From: Nicotiana tabacum
Taxonomy: Eukaryota; Streptophyta; Magnoliopsida; Solanales; Solanaceae
Assembly: GCF_000715075.1 (NCBI RefSeq)
Contig: NC_134097.1
Span: 63,149,190 to 63,213,189, forward strand
Length of the DNA stretch: 64,000 nucleotides
Direction of reading: 5' to 3'
The notes below the pieces were generated by a model. That model saw nothing but the letters and a program-made list of their open reading frames with translations. It had not been told where the DNA came from and searched no databases. This document shows positions 44,166 through 57,186 of the stretch, one piece after another (the stretch's first letter is position 1; each line of letters begins with the position of its first letter). Both the position numbers and the translations under genes were made by a program.

Positions 44166-47100
44166 TCAGTTTGCAACCAAATATGGGTAAAGTGATGTTG
44201 TAAACAATACCTTAAAGCCTCCAGAATTGCCAGTGTTTCACATTCAGTATTGGTGGCTTCTTGTATCTCCTTCCCATATGCATATCTTACTTCTCCATGC
44301 TCATTTCTCAAACAAAATCCAATAGAACTCTGTTCTCCTTAGAAGCTCCATCTCTATTGACTTTGATCCACCCTTAGTTCCCAAAGCACCTTGTTGATCT
44401 TCAACCTTGGAGTATAATGCTCAATCATGTGCGATAGATCCTGCCATTTATGAGGTACATTCTGAATGGCAGTTTCCTAACTTTGACAAGTACTTGAATT
44501 GTAGAAGAAACTTGATAAATAACTCTACTAATGGACACAACATCCCCATGCTTGTAACTATTTATTCTTTTTCATAATTCCCAAATAATTATAGAAGGTA
44601 GAGCTTAAAAGATAGGTTTATGTCTAAGGATCACTTGAGCAGTCCAACATTTAACCACTGCTTTATGCAAGCTTAGCCCTTCTAAAGACAAACCTGCAAA
44701 AGCAAAGAAGTATGGCCAAATCTGCATATGATCCGAAAAAGACATCTGCCAAGGTTTCCTCTTTTGGATTCACACTACACCAACATCTAGAATGCATGTA
44801 GTATCCCATGCCCCCAATTGCATCATCCAATTACAGTTTTTACTTCCACACTTTCCACATGATGAAAAAAATCTTAAAAGGGCAGTCCCTTCACCCATAT
44901 ATTTCTGTATGCAATGCTAACTTCTTTCCTTCTTCTCAAGTATTCTCAAGAAATTCACCCTTGGTTTCCAACATCCAATAATGTTTGTCCAGGACATGTT
45001 GCACCAATGGAGGTTTAACATTCTACAAAATGTGCATGGCCAAGTCTTCAGGAAGTATGTCCCTCAACCTTTTTTTTCCCATTCATTCTCATGTATCACA
45101 CCGTAGACATTATCCACTGATTCATCACAATATAAATCACTAGGGGTAATGAAGTATAAAGCACCCAAACCTGTCTAGTTGTCAAACTAAAATAGTGATA
45201 AACCCATTCTTGGTCGCCATAGAATTTTATGTTCAATTAGATCCTCGACCTCAAGCATCATTCTATAGACATTGAGCCGTCTTTTCAAGGAACTATTATA
45301 ACATTCATTTTCTTGTAGTATTTTTGACTCATAAATGAACTCCACAAAGTTGATTTTGTTATGAAATTTCACCAAAACTTGCAAAACAAATATTTGGACA
45401 CATAATATAGTGATCTAAAACTCACTCCACCTTCGTCACAAGACAAGTACAATGTATTCCATGATGCCCAATGTCTTCTCCTTTCACCAACAAAATTACT
45501 CCAAATGAATTGAGGAAATATTTTGTGCAACTTATATATAACAAAGGAATGAGGATTAACAGCAGAAAGCAGATGTATTGGCATACTTGGTAGAACATGA
45601 GAGATCAAGACTGCCCTCCCCAATATATAACAATTTTTCCTTCCAAGCTTGCAACTTATCAAGGACTTTATTAATGAGTCATTTATAATAATCCATTCTT
45701 CTCCTAGTATAAAATATAGGGCATCCAAGATAGGTAAAAGGGAAATCTTGCTTGCTAATTCCAGTAATCATTTGAACTTTATTCACCAATTCCATACTTG
45801 TTGAATGATGCATGTACACTGCTGACTTTTTCTTGTTGATCAATTGCCCAAAGCCACCTCATATGCACTCAAAACCTCCATTACAAGTTGTACGGAAGTA
45901 ACATTTGAGGAGGAGAAGATAATTATGTCATCATCATAAGCTAAGTGATTGATCTTAGGTAATCCAAATTCACAGAAGTACAAGTTCACGTGTAAAGTAT
46001 TTAGACCCCTGCCCAAAGCCTCAACTGCCAGAATGAAGAGTGTAGGAGACAGTGGATCCCCTTGTTTGACCCTTCTAGTAGACTTAAAGAAACCATAAGG
46101 CTACCCATTGAGAAACAATGAATACCAATTGTTTGACACAATTCCATACACCAAGCTTATGAACCTCTCATAGCATCCCATCTTCCTCAATCCCTTGGTA
46201 AAAAACCCCCAAGATAATCTATCCTATCACTTGGTCATGTCCAATTTGATTAGTACATTAGGTCCTGCCTTTGTTCTTAACCCCATGTAAGTGATTATCT
46301 CTTGAGTCAAAAGCACATTCTCAACAATACTCATTCCCTTCATAAAGCTAGCTTGTTCATCTGAGATTAGGTTAGGAAGTATATCATCTAACCTTTTATG
46401 AATGACCTCGGAGAATACTTTATTGATGAAATATCTTAAGCTAATTGGCCTCATATCCGAAAATGTTGTCAATTCCTTCTTTATTGGTAGAAGTACTAGG
46501 TTTGTGTGAGTCACAAATCTAGGCAGTTCCTGGCCGTTGAAGAAAACTTTCACCATCTCAAATACATCATCTCCAATGTTCTCCCAACATGCTTGAAAGA
46601 AACAGTCATTGAAACCATCAGGATCTCCTGCACTATCACCATTGGGACCAAATACAACCTGCTTTACTTTATCTTTTGTTTATTGTTTAACAAGTTCCTG
46701 ATTCTGTTCCATCTCCACCATACTAGGGACATGATAATGCCAAAAACAGTATGAGCCCTCTATTCATGGAATTGCGCCTGAAAGAAATTCACTCCTTCCC
46801 CTACCATTGCCTCGTTGCCTTCAAGACATTGCCCCATATTGTTCTGAATTCTTTTCACTTGTAATCTCTTCCTTCTTCCATTAACCTGAGCATGAAATTT
46901 CTTTTATATTCCTATCACTATCTTGGAACCAACTCATCCCAGCTTTTTGTTTCCAGAATTCCTCCGCCAAATGAAGATATCTAGTGTATTCTTCATGAAC
47001 CTTCAATAATCTCTCTCTATTGTGTTATTTGTAGGATTCAACACAAATTGTGTTATATGAACAATGACAAGTTCTTCCAAGCTAGCAATCTTCTGAAAAA

Positions 47101-47930
47101 TATTTCTATAGGTGGATTTGCTCCATATTGACAACGCTTTCTTCAATTTTTTTAACGTGTAATTAAACAAGATGAAAGGATTACCACTGAAGTTAGCCTG
47201 CCAGTTCTCCTTCACTACATCAAGGAAAGATTCAGGTTTGATCCAAAACATCAAAAACTTGAAAGACTTCCTGAAAGGGGTTGCTTTAAGGTCACAATAA
47301 AGAATCTTAGGGCTATGATATGAGCCTGTTTGTGACAAGTGAATGACTTCCAATCTGGATAGTATTTGCTAAAATTTCATATTAGCTAAAGCACATGTCA
47401 AACCTATTGAAAAACGAAATCATCATCAATTCTACCATTTCACCATGTATATATGCTTCTCTTGAACCTAAGGTAAAATAAATTGCAAGTGTTTTTACAA
47501 TGTCTAAAGTCTTCAGCCTCATTCATTGAAACTGACAGCCTCTCAAACTTCTCTTCTTCTTCAACAATGACATTGAAGTACCCCCAACAATTCAAGGAAT
47601 GGTCATATCACTAGCCAGAGCATACATTGAGTCCCATAGTTCGATTCTCTCCACTAGATCACAATTGGCATGCACAAAAGTGACTATAAATCCTTTTGCA
47701 ATTCAGGATTAAATAGTCTAAGTGTCAACTGTTGTTCCATATCAAACAATATTGTAACCTCATAAGCTTCATCAACAAATGATTATACTTTATTAGAAAC
47801 ATTGGCAAAATCATGTTGAATACCAAGCTTTCTTCTATACCCCTCCAACTTATTATCATTTTGCGTTGGTTCCATTAATCCAATAAGATAGGGTTGATAT
47901 TTTCTATATGGGCTCCCCTTCCAGCCTAAG
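44166..47930 (-). mobile_element. Degenerate L1-type LINE
   Basis: Minus-strand remnants in the expected ORF2 order. An endonuclease piece at 47900-47350 contains LIGLMEPTQ, YRRKLGIQHDFANVSNKV and, later, GSYHSP in place of the usual GSDHSP. Reverse transcriptase at 46556-46227 has NLVLLPIKKE, MRPISLRYFINKVFSEVI and LISDEQASFMKG. A later RT/thumb part at 45728-45369 has LGRAVLISHVLPSMPIHLLS and RRRHWASWNTLYLSCDEGG. A zinc-finger RT region follows to about 44700. Near 44450-44170 an RNase H-like piece has SIGF, AYGKEI and LQHHFTHIW (short matches in broken frames). Dozens of stops and shifts make it old. Neither a poly-A tail nor target duplications were found. Confidence 0.85.
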
Positions 47931-48412
47931 ATGCGGCTGGGTCTACTGGAAATAGTCCAGCCTAAGTCATAGAGTCCATAAACCACAACATACGACCTAT
48001 GACCTCTTGGAAGGCCAGTGCGGTCGTGAACTCCGTCGGGGCTTGCTCAAGTGCAGGTATCTCGTCCCACTCCTCAATAATATGATCCTCCACCGAATTC
48101 ACTGGTGGTACTATTGGAGATACTTTAGGACGCCCTCATCCCCAACAAGAGCTTTGGACCTCTCTCGGGCTTTGGCTATCGGGGAGCAACCCCTCCGCCG
48201 CCAGATGATGACATCACATGCATTCTCACCATCTGTGGGAGAATAAGAGCAAGACGTAGACTTAGAACAAAATCAACAACACGATAGGAAAGGAAGAAAG
48301 ATAAGTTTCCTAAAACCATACAGCCTCTCAAAGATAAGTATGAACGTCCTGCACCGATACACAAGACTCTACTAGGTCTACTCATGACTCATGAAACCTA
48401 TGTGAACCTAGT
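47931..48412 (-). other. Probable leader or gag-upstream region of a chromovirus
   Basis: The last part (48300-48412) has the leader pattern CCATACAGCCTCTC...GACTCTACTAGGTCTACTCATG seen also at 16335-16440 before another chromovirus LTR. The left part has an open frame with no domain that I recognise. Confidence 0.4.
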
Positions 48413-48424
48413 GCTTTGATACCA
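48413..48424 (-). promoter_or_regulatory. Primer-binding site of a truncated chromovirus
   Basis: TGGTATCAAAGC on the minus strand, one base from the tRNA-iMet site TGGTATCAGAGC. The LTR begins four bases away. Confidence 0.75.
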
Positions 48425-48428
48425 AGTT

Positions 48429-48862
48429 TTCACGACCCAATGCCCACCAAAGGTTGTTGCCGTTAGGCAATCAACAACAAATCATCACCATAATCGCCAT
48501 CTCATAACACTTTTAAAAACAGGTAATGGTAATTAAGCGAAAGTAGATTATGGAACCATGATAAAATTCCATCATCTTTACCAAGTTACGAAATATGAAA
48601 AGAACTTAAGGCTAAATAATATAATAGCAAATACAACCATGAGCATCAGCCAAAAAATCCCAAAATTCGGTGATACAATTGCATGAGCATCTGATAAAAC
48701 ATACAAAATCACTATTACTACAGTCTAGAATGAAAGTAGACAAAATGCAATAAATATAGGGAAAGGAGACTACATGTGCTGCGGGTGGAAGAATGCAAAA
48801 CAGCTCATCACTAAGTCTCCCAGTTGGTACACCGTCACGCCTAAGTGACCACCCGATGTACT
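48429..48862 (-). repeat. Chromovirus LTR fragment cut by the Ogre element
   Basis: Starts TTCACGACCC, one or two changes from the usual TGTCACGACCC LTR end. It is not a copy of the Tekay LTR in this window. It is interrupted by the Ogre LTR at 48863. The other half would lie beyond the Ogre element, outside the window. Confidence 0.6.
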
Positions 48863-51289
48863 TGTGAGCACCTAATTTTTGATAATATTTAATTTTTTGT
48901 CACTTCTTCTATGTAAATATTTTAAGGGTTTTAACCTACAATTTTTAGCTTTGTTACACTTTTTATTATAGGGTAAAAATACAAAATTTTAAAAGGTGAA
49001 TTATTACTATTAATATTATTTTATTTTAAAATAATAATAAAATTCTGAAAAATATTAATTTTTTTAATTTTCAGGAGTGATTTAAAAAATAATAAAAAGG
49101 GAAGTATTGAATAAAAAAATAAAAGTAAAAGAAGCTAGAAAATTAAAACATAAAAGTAAAGTTTTGTGAAAATTTTAAAAAAATAAAAAGTAAAAGAAAG
49201 TTGGAATTAAAAAATAAATATAAAGGTATATGAAAATTAAAAAAGTTTAAAGTAAAATAAAGTAGCATTTTTAAAAGAAAAGCAAAAGAAAGTGGATTGT
49301 TTTTTTAAGAAAAGTTAAATAAGTTGAATTCTCTTTTAGAAAGTAAGAAAAAGTGGGATTTTAAATAAGATAAAAGTAATTAAAGTTGGAATTTTAAAAA
49401 TAAAAGTAAAGAAAGGTGAGATTTATTTTTATAAAAAAATAAAAGCAATTTGTAAGTGGGATTTCTTTTAATTAAAAAATAATAAAATATTTTTTTTTTA
49501 AAAAATCTGAAAAATCTCGAAAATTTTGCTATAAATAGAAGAGAAAATTTAATAAGAGAGAAGAAAAAAAAAGAAGAGAGAGGGGGGGAGGGGTTGAAAT
49601 TTAGGTTGAAAATTTTCACTAAATTTTTCTTTAATATTTCGGGCCTTGAAACTTGGTTTTGAAGAAGAGTTGATAGAGATTTTGTTGTTGGTGATGTATT
49701 GACTCTACAATTTTCAGATTTTATTCATTTGAATTCACTCTCTTGTAGGTATGTAATTCAAGCTCTTGAGTTAAAAAATGTCGGAGCATTTTTATTGAAG
49801 CAGAAACAAATTGATTTGGTTCTTTTGATAAAGTTTCTTTCGTATTGGATCTGTTCGCATGAATGATGTTTCTTTGATTGAGTGAATTGAGATTTGCAAA
49901 TGTTAACGTTATTTTAGTATGTTCATGACTCTGTCTTTTTTTTTTTACTTTTTTCTATTTTTCTTGGCTCATGACTTGTAACCAGCAGATATTGTTTTGT
50001 TTACATTTAGATTTCAAGCCCATGTAGCACCATGTTCATATTTTAAAATTTAAAGAAGTATGTGAAGTTGAACAATTTGTCAACATTAAGATGTAAAAAA
50101 ATAGATTGCGTTAGTGGAAGGATCTTATCTTCAATTTATGTTATTGGCTGCATATTTTCTTAAATTAACCATGTGAAGATTCAATTTCCTCTGCTTCAAA
50201 ATGGTACTGTAGAAGTTATAGTGGTGATACTACAACTTTCTCTTTAGCATAGTGTTAAATAAATTAATTACTTTAAGTGTTCTTTGTTATAATCAAGTTT
50301 AAAATGCATTTTTGTATGTCCATGTTTGTTTTGTTCCTTCTGGTTCATCCGAATAGTTCTCAGCATGGTTTTTTTTTTTTTTGTGCTCATATGGTCATTT
50401 AAGATTCATTATTTTGTTATAAAATTTTGTTAGTTTCTTTCTAGAATTTGAAAACGAAAGTCGGTCTTTTGAAGATGATATGGAGATGAACTCAAAGCTG
50501 GCACCTGTCTTTTATTATTTTCACATAAATGCCAACTCCGCCTTTCTGAATTGTAGTATGCTATAACAAAAGGCTCCAGTGATATACATGTAGCTAACCC
50601 ATTTCTTTAGGCCTTTTGTACTTATATATTTATACCACTCCATCCACAATAAAACCTCAAAACTCATGGCCCTCATTTAATAATTTTAAATCCTTAGAAT
50701 TCGAGGCACACCATTTAGCGAATTTTCTATGGCCCTCGCAAAGTTGAAAAATACGTAGTTGCTTTAGGCACATAATTTAAAATTACCTTCCTAAACTCGG
50801 GTGTGCATTTCATGTGGCCCAAATTCAAATCCCAACAACGTTAAATAAAATGTGTCGTGGACCGCGGATGTATTTATGTGATGTGGTTCAAGACATATTT
50901 TAAATGACGTTGCAATCTTCCTAAAAATGAATAAGAGCGGTTAATAAGTTAAAATTAAACCATAGGCTAAAACATGTATTAAAATCAGATAATATGCCAA
51001 TTATAACAGTTGAGCGACCGTACTAGAACCACGGAACCCGGGAATGCCTAACACCTTCTCCCGGGTTAACAAAATTCCTTACTCGGATTTCTGTGTTCGC
51101 GGACTGTAAAACAAAGTCAATCTTTTCCTCGATTCGGGATTTGAACCGGTAACTTGGGACACCATAAATTATTCCAAATGGCGACTCTGAATTTTTAATA
51201 ATAAATGAATCCCATTTCGATTGTTACTTTAAGTTGAAAAAAACTCCCTTATACCCTTTCCGGGGTGTAGAAAAAAAGGAGGTGTGACA
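48863..51289 (+). repeat. Ogre 5' LTR
   Basis: It begins TGTGAGCACC and ends GGAGGTGTGACA directly before the primer site; TG...CA ends. A TATAAATA box lies at 49530-49537, so R-U5 would be about 1.7 kb. The 49000-49500 part is very A-rich on this strand. The segment 51020-51289 (CCCGGGTTAACA, GGGATTTGAACCGG, CCGGGGTGTAG) is the conserved end I associate with nightshade Ogre LTRs. Confidence 0.82.
49530..49537 (+). promoter_or_regulatory. Ogre LTR TATA box
   Basis: TATAAATA within TTTTGCTATAAATAGAAGAG, about 670 bp into the LTR; transcription would start near 49560. Confidence 0.65.
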
Positions 51290-51293
51290 GCTC

Positions 51294-51311
51294 TGGCGAC
51301 TCTACTGGGAA
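51294..51311 (+). promoter_or_regulatory. Ogre primer-binding site
   Basis: TGGCGACTCTACTGGGAA lies four bases after the LTR. TGGCGAC followed by TCTRCTGGG is the Ogre-type site, reported in the literature as complementary to tRNA-Arg; the assignment is from memory. Confidence 0.7.
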
Positions 51312-52409
51312 ACGAACCCAGAACTTCTGGTTCAGGGTTCATAATTCGAGCTTAGATGAATTGTTATATTTTGCTTTATTTATTAGCTGATTACATGTTT
51401 GGGCCTAATGTTCTAAATATTGCTTTTACCGCTTTGATACTATTTGAATTGTATATAAACTGCTACGAAACCCTTCTCTTCTCATCTTCGGGGATGTGCT
51501 CGCTGGTCGAGACTCCCTATTCTGTTAGTGTCATACCTTGAAATAAGAAAGAGGCTCGGACAAGTTACTAAGCCGTATGGCCTTTTGGTTCCCGGTACGT
51601 AGCCCCCTCATCGGCTCGAGTTGTCCGCTCAGGTACACAATCTAGAACACATACCTAGGTTTTGAACCTAGAATAACTCAGCCTCATACCGGATCCCTAT
51701 TAGGAACGTTTATTTGCATCATGTGCATTTGACTTTGGAGACTCAATACAGGGGTTGAATCTATCTAGGACAGGTGTACCCGAAATGAAAAGACTATCCT
51801 GATGCATCTTACTTGCTACTTGTGCATTCATTTACTTCGGATTTGCATGTTGACCGGCTCATAGAGAAAAAGTTGAAAAGGAAAATGTGGGGACTGAGAG
51901 AGATAATTGTCTGTTTTTGAAAACCAATGTTCAAAACATACCGAAACTCTGCCAAAATTTTGAAAAAAAAGAGAAAATTTTTGTGAAAAAAGAAGAAAAA
52001 AAAATTTGGTTTTTGTTTTGTCAGAATTGCCCAAACCAAGCCAGTATGATTTTCGCTGGATATGGGATACGTAGGCAACCCTCATCGGGTCCAACTTCCC
52101 TTTTGCAAAAATAGCCCAAAAGAACAAAAAATTTTATTTTATTTTAAATAAGCAGGGTGATGCCATTTTTGTCTAAAATAGCCGAATGTCCCCAAAAGGA
52201 CGTCGGAAGGCTGTTTTAGAAAGAACAACCACCTTTGGTCTCTTTTTTCGAATTTTTGGCCGGTTAGCAAGCACAACCTTAAAATCTTCTCCCAGGAAGT
52301 GTTGAAAAGCCGTATTTGCAAAGCCGGGTTTTATTTTTTAAATGACAATTTCAAAAATTAACCTTTCTTGAGTCAAATGAGTCATGATTTTGCTTAATCA
52401 CCCTAATAA
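51312..52409 (+). other. Ogre leader between LTR and ORF1
   Basis: Non-coding. It contains the element-typical phrase GGATATGGGATACGTAGGCA (52057-52076), which recurs in variant form after ORF1 (54653) and near 62410, apparently a dispersed internal motif. Antisense frames here have no domain. Confidence 0.6.
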
Positions 52410-54470
52410 ATGTGTATAATGAACACGAGTCAAAATTTGCCAATAACAGTCATGAACAAGATCCCTTTGGAGCTGTGTATGTGGTGGGAAGATCTGGGTA
52501 AATCAGGGCAAGATAAGGTCAATCTATACTTGGGAGAACTCACCGGGTTGTTGAAGATCAGGCCTAGAGGGGACATCATAAAGGCATTGGTTACATTCTG
52601 GGACCCGACCCACAACGTTTTTCATTTCTCAGATTTTGAACTTACCCCAACTCTGGAAGTAATAGCCGGATATATTGGGAGCGCTGAAGTTCATCTGGGA
52701 TACAAGTATCTGATTGCTCCAAGAGTCGTCGCTGTGCACAAATTCCTAGATTCCTTAAAGATAAGTAGGGGGGTCTATAACCTAGATTTGGCCGCAGTAT
52801 TTTCCACTCCGCAGTTTATATACCAAAGATACGGTTACATAGGAGGGTTTAACAATCCAGAAAATAAAATTTGTAGCAAAGGAAACCGCCTCAAATGGGA
52901 AGAACACTTGTGTTTTGCTTTTATGGTGGTCTTCTTAGGACTTCTGGTGTTTTCTAGGAAAGGTGGAAATATCGACATACAAATAGCTGGGGTTGTCAAC
53001 ACTTTGCTTACTCAGGCCAAAAGCACCCTCGCACCCATGATAGTAGCTGGAATCTTCCGCGCTCTCACAGCCTGCAAAGCCGGAGGAGACTTTTTTGAGA
53101 GGTGCAACTTGTTGCTGCATATGTGGATGATTGAACATCTATGCCATCGTCCTCAATTCCCGAGTTATGGGTCGACAGAGAAAACTTGCATAGAGGAATT
53201 TTATACGAGGGTTGATGGGATCAACTTTCTAGAAGGTGTTATAGAATGGGTATCACATCTCCATTCCATCAGTGCAAGTCAAATAGAGTGGACATTTGGG
53301 TGGCTTCCCATAGATGAGATCATATACATGCCAGCTACCGGGCTTTATTTCCTTTTGATAAGTCTTAGCAGTATCCAGCCTTATGCCCCATACCATATTT
53401 TGAGACAATTAGGGAGATATCAAATGGTTCCTAGGGATGAAGACATTAGTCTCTATGTGGTCGAGATTGGTCCCGATGGTCAGTTTCATGAAGTAGTAGT
53501 CCGCCAAATTTGGAGCGAATGTCAGTACTTGACGGCGAACACTCGAGTGCGTGATCTGTCCAGAGGTAAAGTTGCACCAGGATATCTTGCCTGGTATAAA
53601 AGGGAAGTTGAGTTTGGAAGGCCGGCCAAAATACCTCATCTTCAAGAATTTGTCGGAGCATCACAAGAGCAATGGGATTGGCTGGCCAAAGAAAATGAGT
53701 ACAGAGCCACCATAGGCAGGCTAGAAAAGCAAGTCATAGGCCTTCAGTTTGAGAATGGTTTGCAATCCGCCGCGGATGAAGGCGAGAAGAAAAAGCTAAC
53801 TCAGGAAAATGAAGCCCTCAAAGCCCAAATTCAGAAAATGAGAACAATTACTAGAAACTCGGAAAGAATCCGAGCGGATGAAAGGCTTATAAGCAGTCTG
53901 AAAAAGAAAGCCCTTGAGTGTCAAGATGACCTGGAAAAGTCTGAGGCCAACCTAGCCAAAGTCCGGGCACAATGGGCAAAGGAGGCGGAAGAGAGGGCAA
54001 TGTTTGTGCAATAAATAAAAAGAAAGTATGAAGGGACAATCACCAGCCTGAAGAGAAAAATGACTACCCTCGAGAATGAAGTAGCCAAGCAAGCCAAGGA
54101 CTTCAAGGCTGATAGGGAACACTGTTATGATTTGATGGCTCATATGGAGGAAGAAATGCAACAATTGCAAAATCAACATCTCAATGACACTCAGGTGTTA
54201 GAAGCCCGGAATCAACAGGTCGGGTGTCTGCTTCAGGAAAAGGGTAGAATCCGAGAGCGGGTCAGAGTCATCGCAGACTACATTGTTGTGAAATGCCAAG
54301 CATGTGAGGATATGACTCGCACCACTTTCTTCACGGTAGTGATGACGTTTGTCCGACAGATAATGAGTGACTTGGAGAGGCTTCAAAGGGATCTTGCATA
54401 TAGGCCTGTGGCGAGACCGAATGATGTCCCGCGGGCCCCAGGAGAATTTGAGGCATTAATGTATTCGTGA
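52410..54470 (+). pseudogene. Ogre ORF1 with PMD-like (DUF7745-type) domain and coiled coil
   Basis: Starts MCIMNTSQNLP and runs 534 codons to TAA at 54012-54014, then continues in the same frame to TAG-free sequence ending LMYS at 54470; the TAA most simply comes from CAA. Residues about 10-400 form the plant retroelement domain often labelled DUF7745: ELCMWWEDLGKSGQDKVNLY, LVTFWDPTHNVFHFSDFELT, and HLCFAFMVVFLGLLVFSRKG. The layout parallels the PMD core in the MULEs (a helix, then W-x-P-x-x-x-x-F-H-x-x-x-x-E, then T-L). The C-terminal third is a long coiled coil (LTQENEALKAQIQKM and after the stop). Only Ogre/Tat elements have this ORF, and its function is unknown. It has no catalytic motif that I can see. 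The start could also be Met 4. Confidence 0.82.
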
Positions 54471-54983
54471 TTTTTTTACTTGAGTATGTAATTTCTTTCT
54501 GTTAAAGTCTGTTAGTTTCTTTTGAGTCTGTTAGTTTTTGAGTCGTTATAATCGAAGTATTTGCTTTTTGAAAATCCCAAAAATGTTTTATTACTTATTT
54601 TTACACTTATACCCCAGAAATATGCTCGGTCTAATTCATGCGGGGTCATGATACGTAGGCAATCTCCATAGGATTCGACCATAACCAAATGAAAAGAGAA
54701 AGAAAATAAGAAACCGTGAGAAGGAAACAAAATAAGAAAGGGAAATGAGAGAATAAAAAAAACAAAGAGAAGTCAAACAAATAAAGGCAAGAAAAAAAAA
54801 GAGAGAAAAAGGGAAGTTTCACATGGAAATAAGGAAAAACCGGGATGACACAAGCAATCGAGCAAATACATGATAGAAATGATTAATTACTTAGGTGCAT
54901 TGCATTCCACAAATATGCAGCTACCAATATGTTAAGCTCTCATCACTAACGAGTTTGTTGTTGATGCTGTAGAGCTAAGGCAG
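54471..54983 (+). other. Spacer between Ogre ORF1 and gag
   Basis: Non-coding, purine-rich from 54690 to 54840, and containing the GGGGTCATGATACGTAGGCA motif near 54640-54660. No gene. Confidence 0.6.
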
Positions 54984-56579
54984 GTGGTTAGTTTGTTGAG
55001 CATTCTGGCAACCCATCCATACAACACCAGGTCCAAAGGCGAATTGATCATGTCTAACCAAGAACTTGATGCGAGTAGCATCGATCCTTCAAGAGAGGTG
55101 GAAGAATTGGATGTTAATTCGATGAAAGAAGAGATGTATAAGTTGAAGCAGCAGATGGCCGAAATGTACCAGGCCTCGGCAAAAGGGCAACCACCACCAA
55201 CTTACCCCGCTAACCCTGCTTTCATCCCGCCATTGACTCAAACCCAGGAAAATCCTATTGTTGATTCATTTGCAGGATTTCATATTTACCATCACTACCA
55301 AGGCACCACCTCCCAAACCCTGCAAGCTCCACCACCCAAACCAATTCCGTACCCTCCTCCACCAGCCACTCCTGTCTTCGTAGCACCACTGCCTGCTACA
55401 ATTCACCGATCCTCCAGCGAGCCTTTATTCCAGGCTCATGACAGCCAGTATTACCCCCTTGAGCTCACTTTCAAAGCTCCGAAACCCTTTTCTTACACTT
55501 CTTGTTTCGATCTTCCTGTGGAAGCTGAGAAACCGTCCAAAAATTCCGAACAGGAGGAGATGTTCAAGAAAGTTAAAAGCTTAGAATAGTCATTCAGGGA
55601 CATGCGGGGGTTGGGAGGTCAAATAAGTGTGTCTTACAAAGACCTATGTCTGTTTCCAGATGTGCATTTGCCGGCAGGGTTTAAGATGCCCAAGTTTGAT
55701 TTGTACGATGGGCACGGTGATCCAATAGCGCACTTGAGAGGGTTTTGTAGCAAAATGAGGGGAGTTGGAGGGAAGGATGAATTGCTAATGGCATATTTTA
55801 GTCAAAGTTTGAGTGGTTCAGCGTTGGAATGGTATACCCGACAAGATCACGGAAGATGGTACACATGGGATGATCTAGCCCAGGCATTTGCTTGTCACTT
55901 CCAGTACAATCTCGAGGTCATTCCGGATCGACTGTCCTTGACAAAATTTGAGAAAAAGCACAGTGAAAGTTTTAGAGAGTATGGTTTCCGTTGGAGAGAG
56001 AAAGCAGCGAGGGTTGACCCTCCGATGAAAGAAAGTGAAATGGTGGATTATTTCCTGCAGGCCTTAGAGCCCACTTATTTCAGTCATCTGGTATCGACTG
56101 TAGACAAATCCTTCAATGAAGTGGTGAAAATGGGGGGCATGGTAGAAGAAGGGCTCAAGTCGAATAAAATCATGAGCTATTCAGCTATTAAGGCAACCAT
56201 TCAGGCTATTCAGGGCGGCGCAGGAGGAATAATTAGGAAAAAAAAGAGAGAGGATATGGCGACAATTGATTTAGGAGCTTGGTTCGGACCCAGAGGCTCA
56301 TCTTACCTCTATAATCAGCCTCGACCACACCACCGAACTTACCCCCACACCCAGTATAATCCACCCCAACACTATTACCCCCACCAGAACCTCATTTTTC
56401 TGTTCACCACGCCCAAACATACAACCAACCTCCTGCCCACGCGCAATGGCGTGCGCCCATTCCCCAAAACACTTATCCACTACCACGAGCCTACCGAAAC
56501 CCTCTTGGACCAAGTTTCCGGCCTAATCAAACATTTGAGGATGAAAGGTTGCAGAAAAAGAAAACCTTTACTCCATTAG
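54984..56579 (+). pseudogene. Ogre gag (capsid)
   Basis: An open frame from 54984 (MVSLLSILATHPYNTRSKGE) is closed by TAG at 55587-55589 and reopens in the same frame. The N-terminal 200 residues are Pro-rich; a later Met (55047, MSNQELDASS) is an alternative start. The capsid domain follows: VHLPAGFKMPKFDLYDGHGD, SGSALEWYTRQDHGRW, FREYGFRWREKAARVDPP. Near 56385 the true frame shifts: downstream the Gly/Pro/Tyr-rich text makes sense in another frame, so a small indel is present. Gag packages the RNA; with these breaks it cannot be made whole. Confidence 0.88.
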
Positions 56580-57126
56580 GAGGGTCATATACTAGTCTGT
56601 TTCACAGGCTAAGACAACTGGACATGCTAAGGCCGATACAGTAAAAATTGCCAAATCCTCCCCCAAAAAATTTGGATTATTCTGTAAGCTACGAATATTG
56701 TTCTGGTACTCCGGGTCATGACACGGAGAAGTGTTGGCAACTAAAAAGTGCTATCCAGGAGCTCATTGATACTAATAGAATTGAAGTTAAAGCTTTAGAG
56801 GCGCCCAATATTAACCGGAATCCGATGCCAACCCACCAAGACAAATATGATTGAAATAATGCTTAAGGGAGGGAATCCCAGAAAGACTTCACAGACCATC
56901 ATGACGATTCATTCCAGTGAGGTCAAGCTAATTGAACCATCTATGGCAGTTAAGAAGAGGTTTTCAAGTGATGTGGCAGAAAAACAAGAAAGGGTGAAAG
57001 TGGCTGTGCCAGGAATGGCAAGCAGACCTATCATAATTGTGGAGGGTACCCACACAGATCATGTCATTATTAAGCCGGTAACCCAGTTACTGATAGTCAA
57101 TAACATGCCTATTCCGTGGAAATGAA
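56580..57126 (+). pseudogene. Ogre gag C-terminus with altered zinc knuckle
   Basis: Two frames cover this part. 56648-56854 has YEYCSGTPGHDTEKCW, the CCHC knuckle with the first Cys replaced by Tyr (TGY to TAY is a G to A change). 56847-57125 continues in another frame to PGMASRPIIIVEG and VTQLLIVNNMPIP, the usual linker before protease. An in-frame stop near 56640 precedes the knuckle. Confidence 0.8.
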
Positions 57127-57186
57127 CGGGTGACAGTGACTTATAAAGGGAAAGAAATTAAAAAAGAAGTCCGTGAGACCTAGGGT

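Noticed and set aside
52430..54386. Minus-strand frames of 61-78 codons across the Ogre ORF1
   Set aside because: Antisense shadows of the long plus-strand coding frame.
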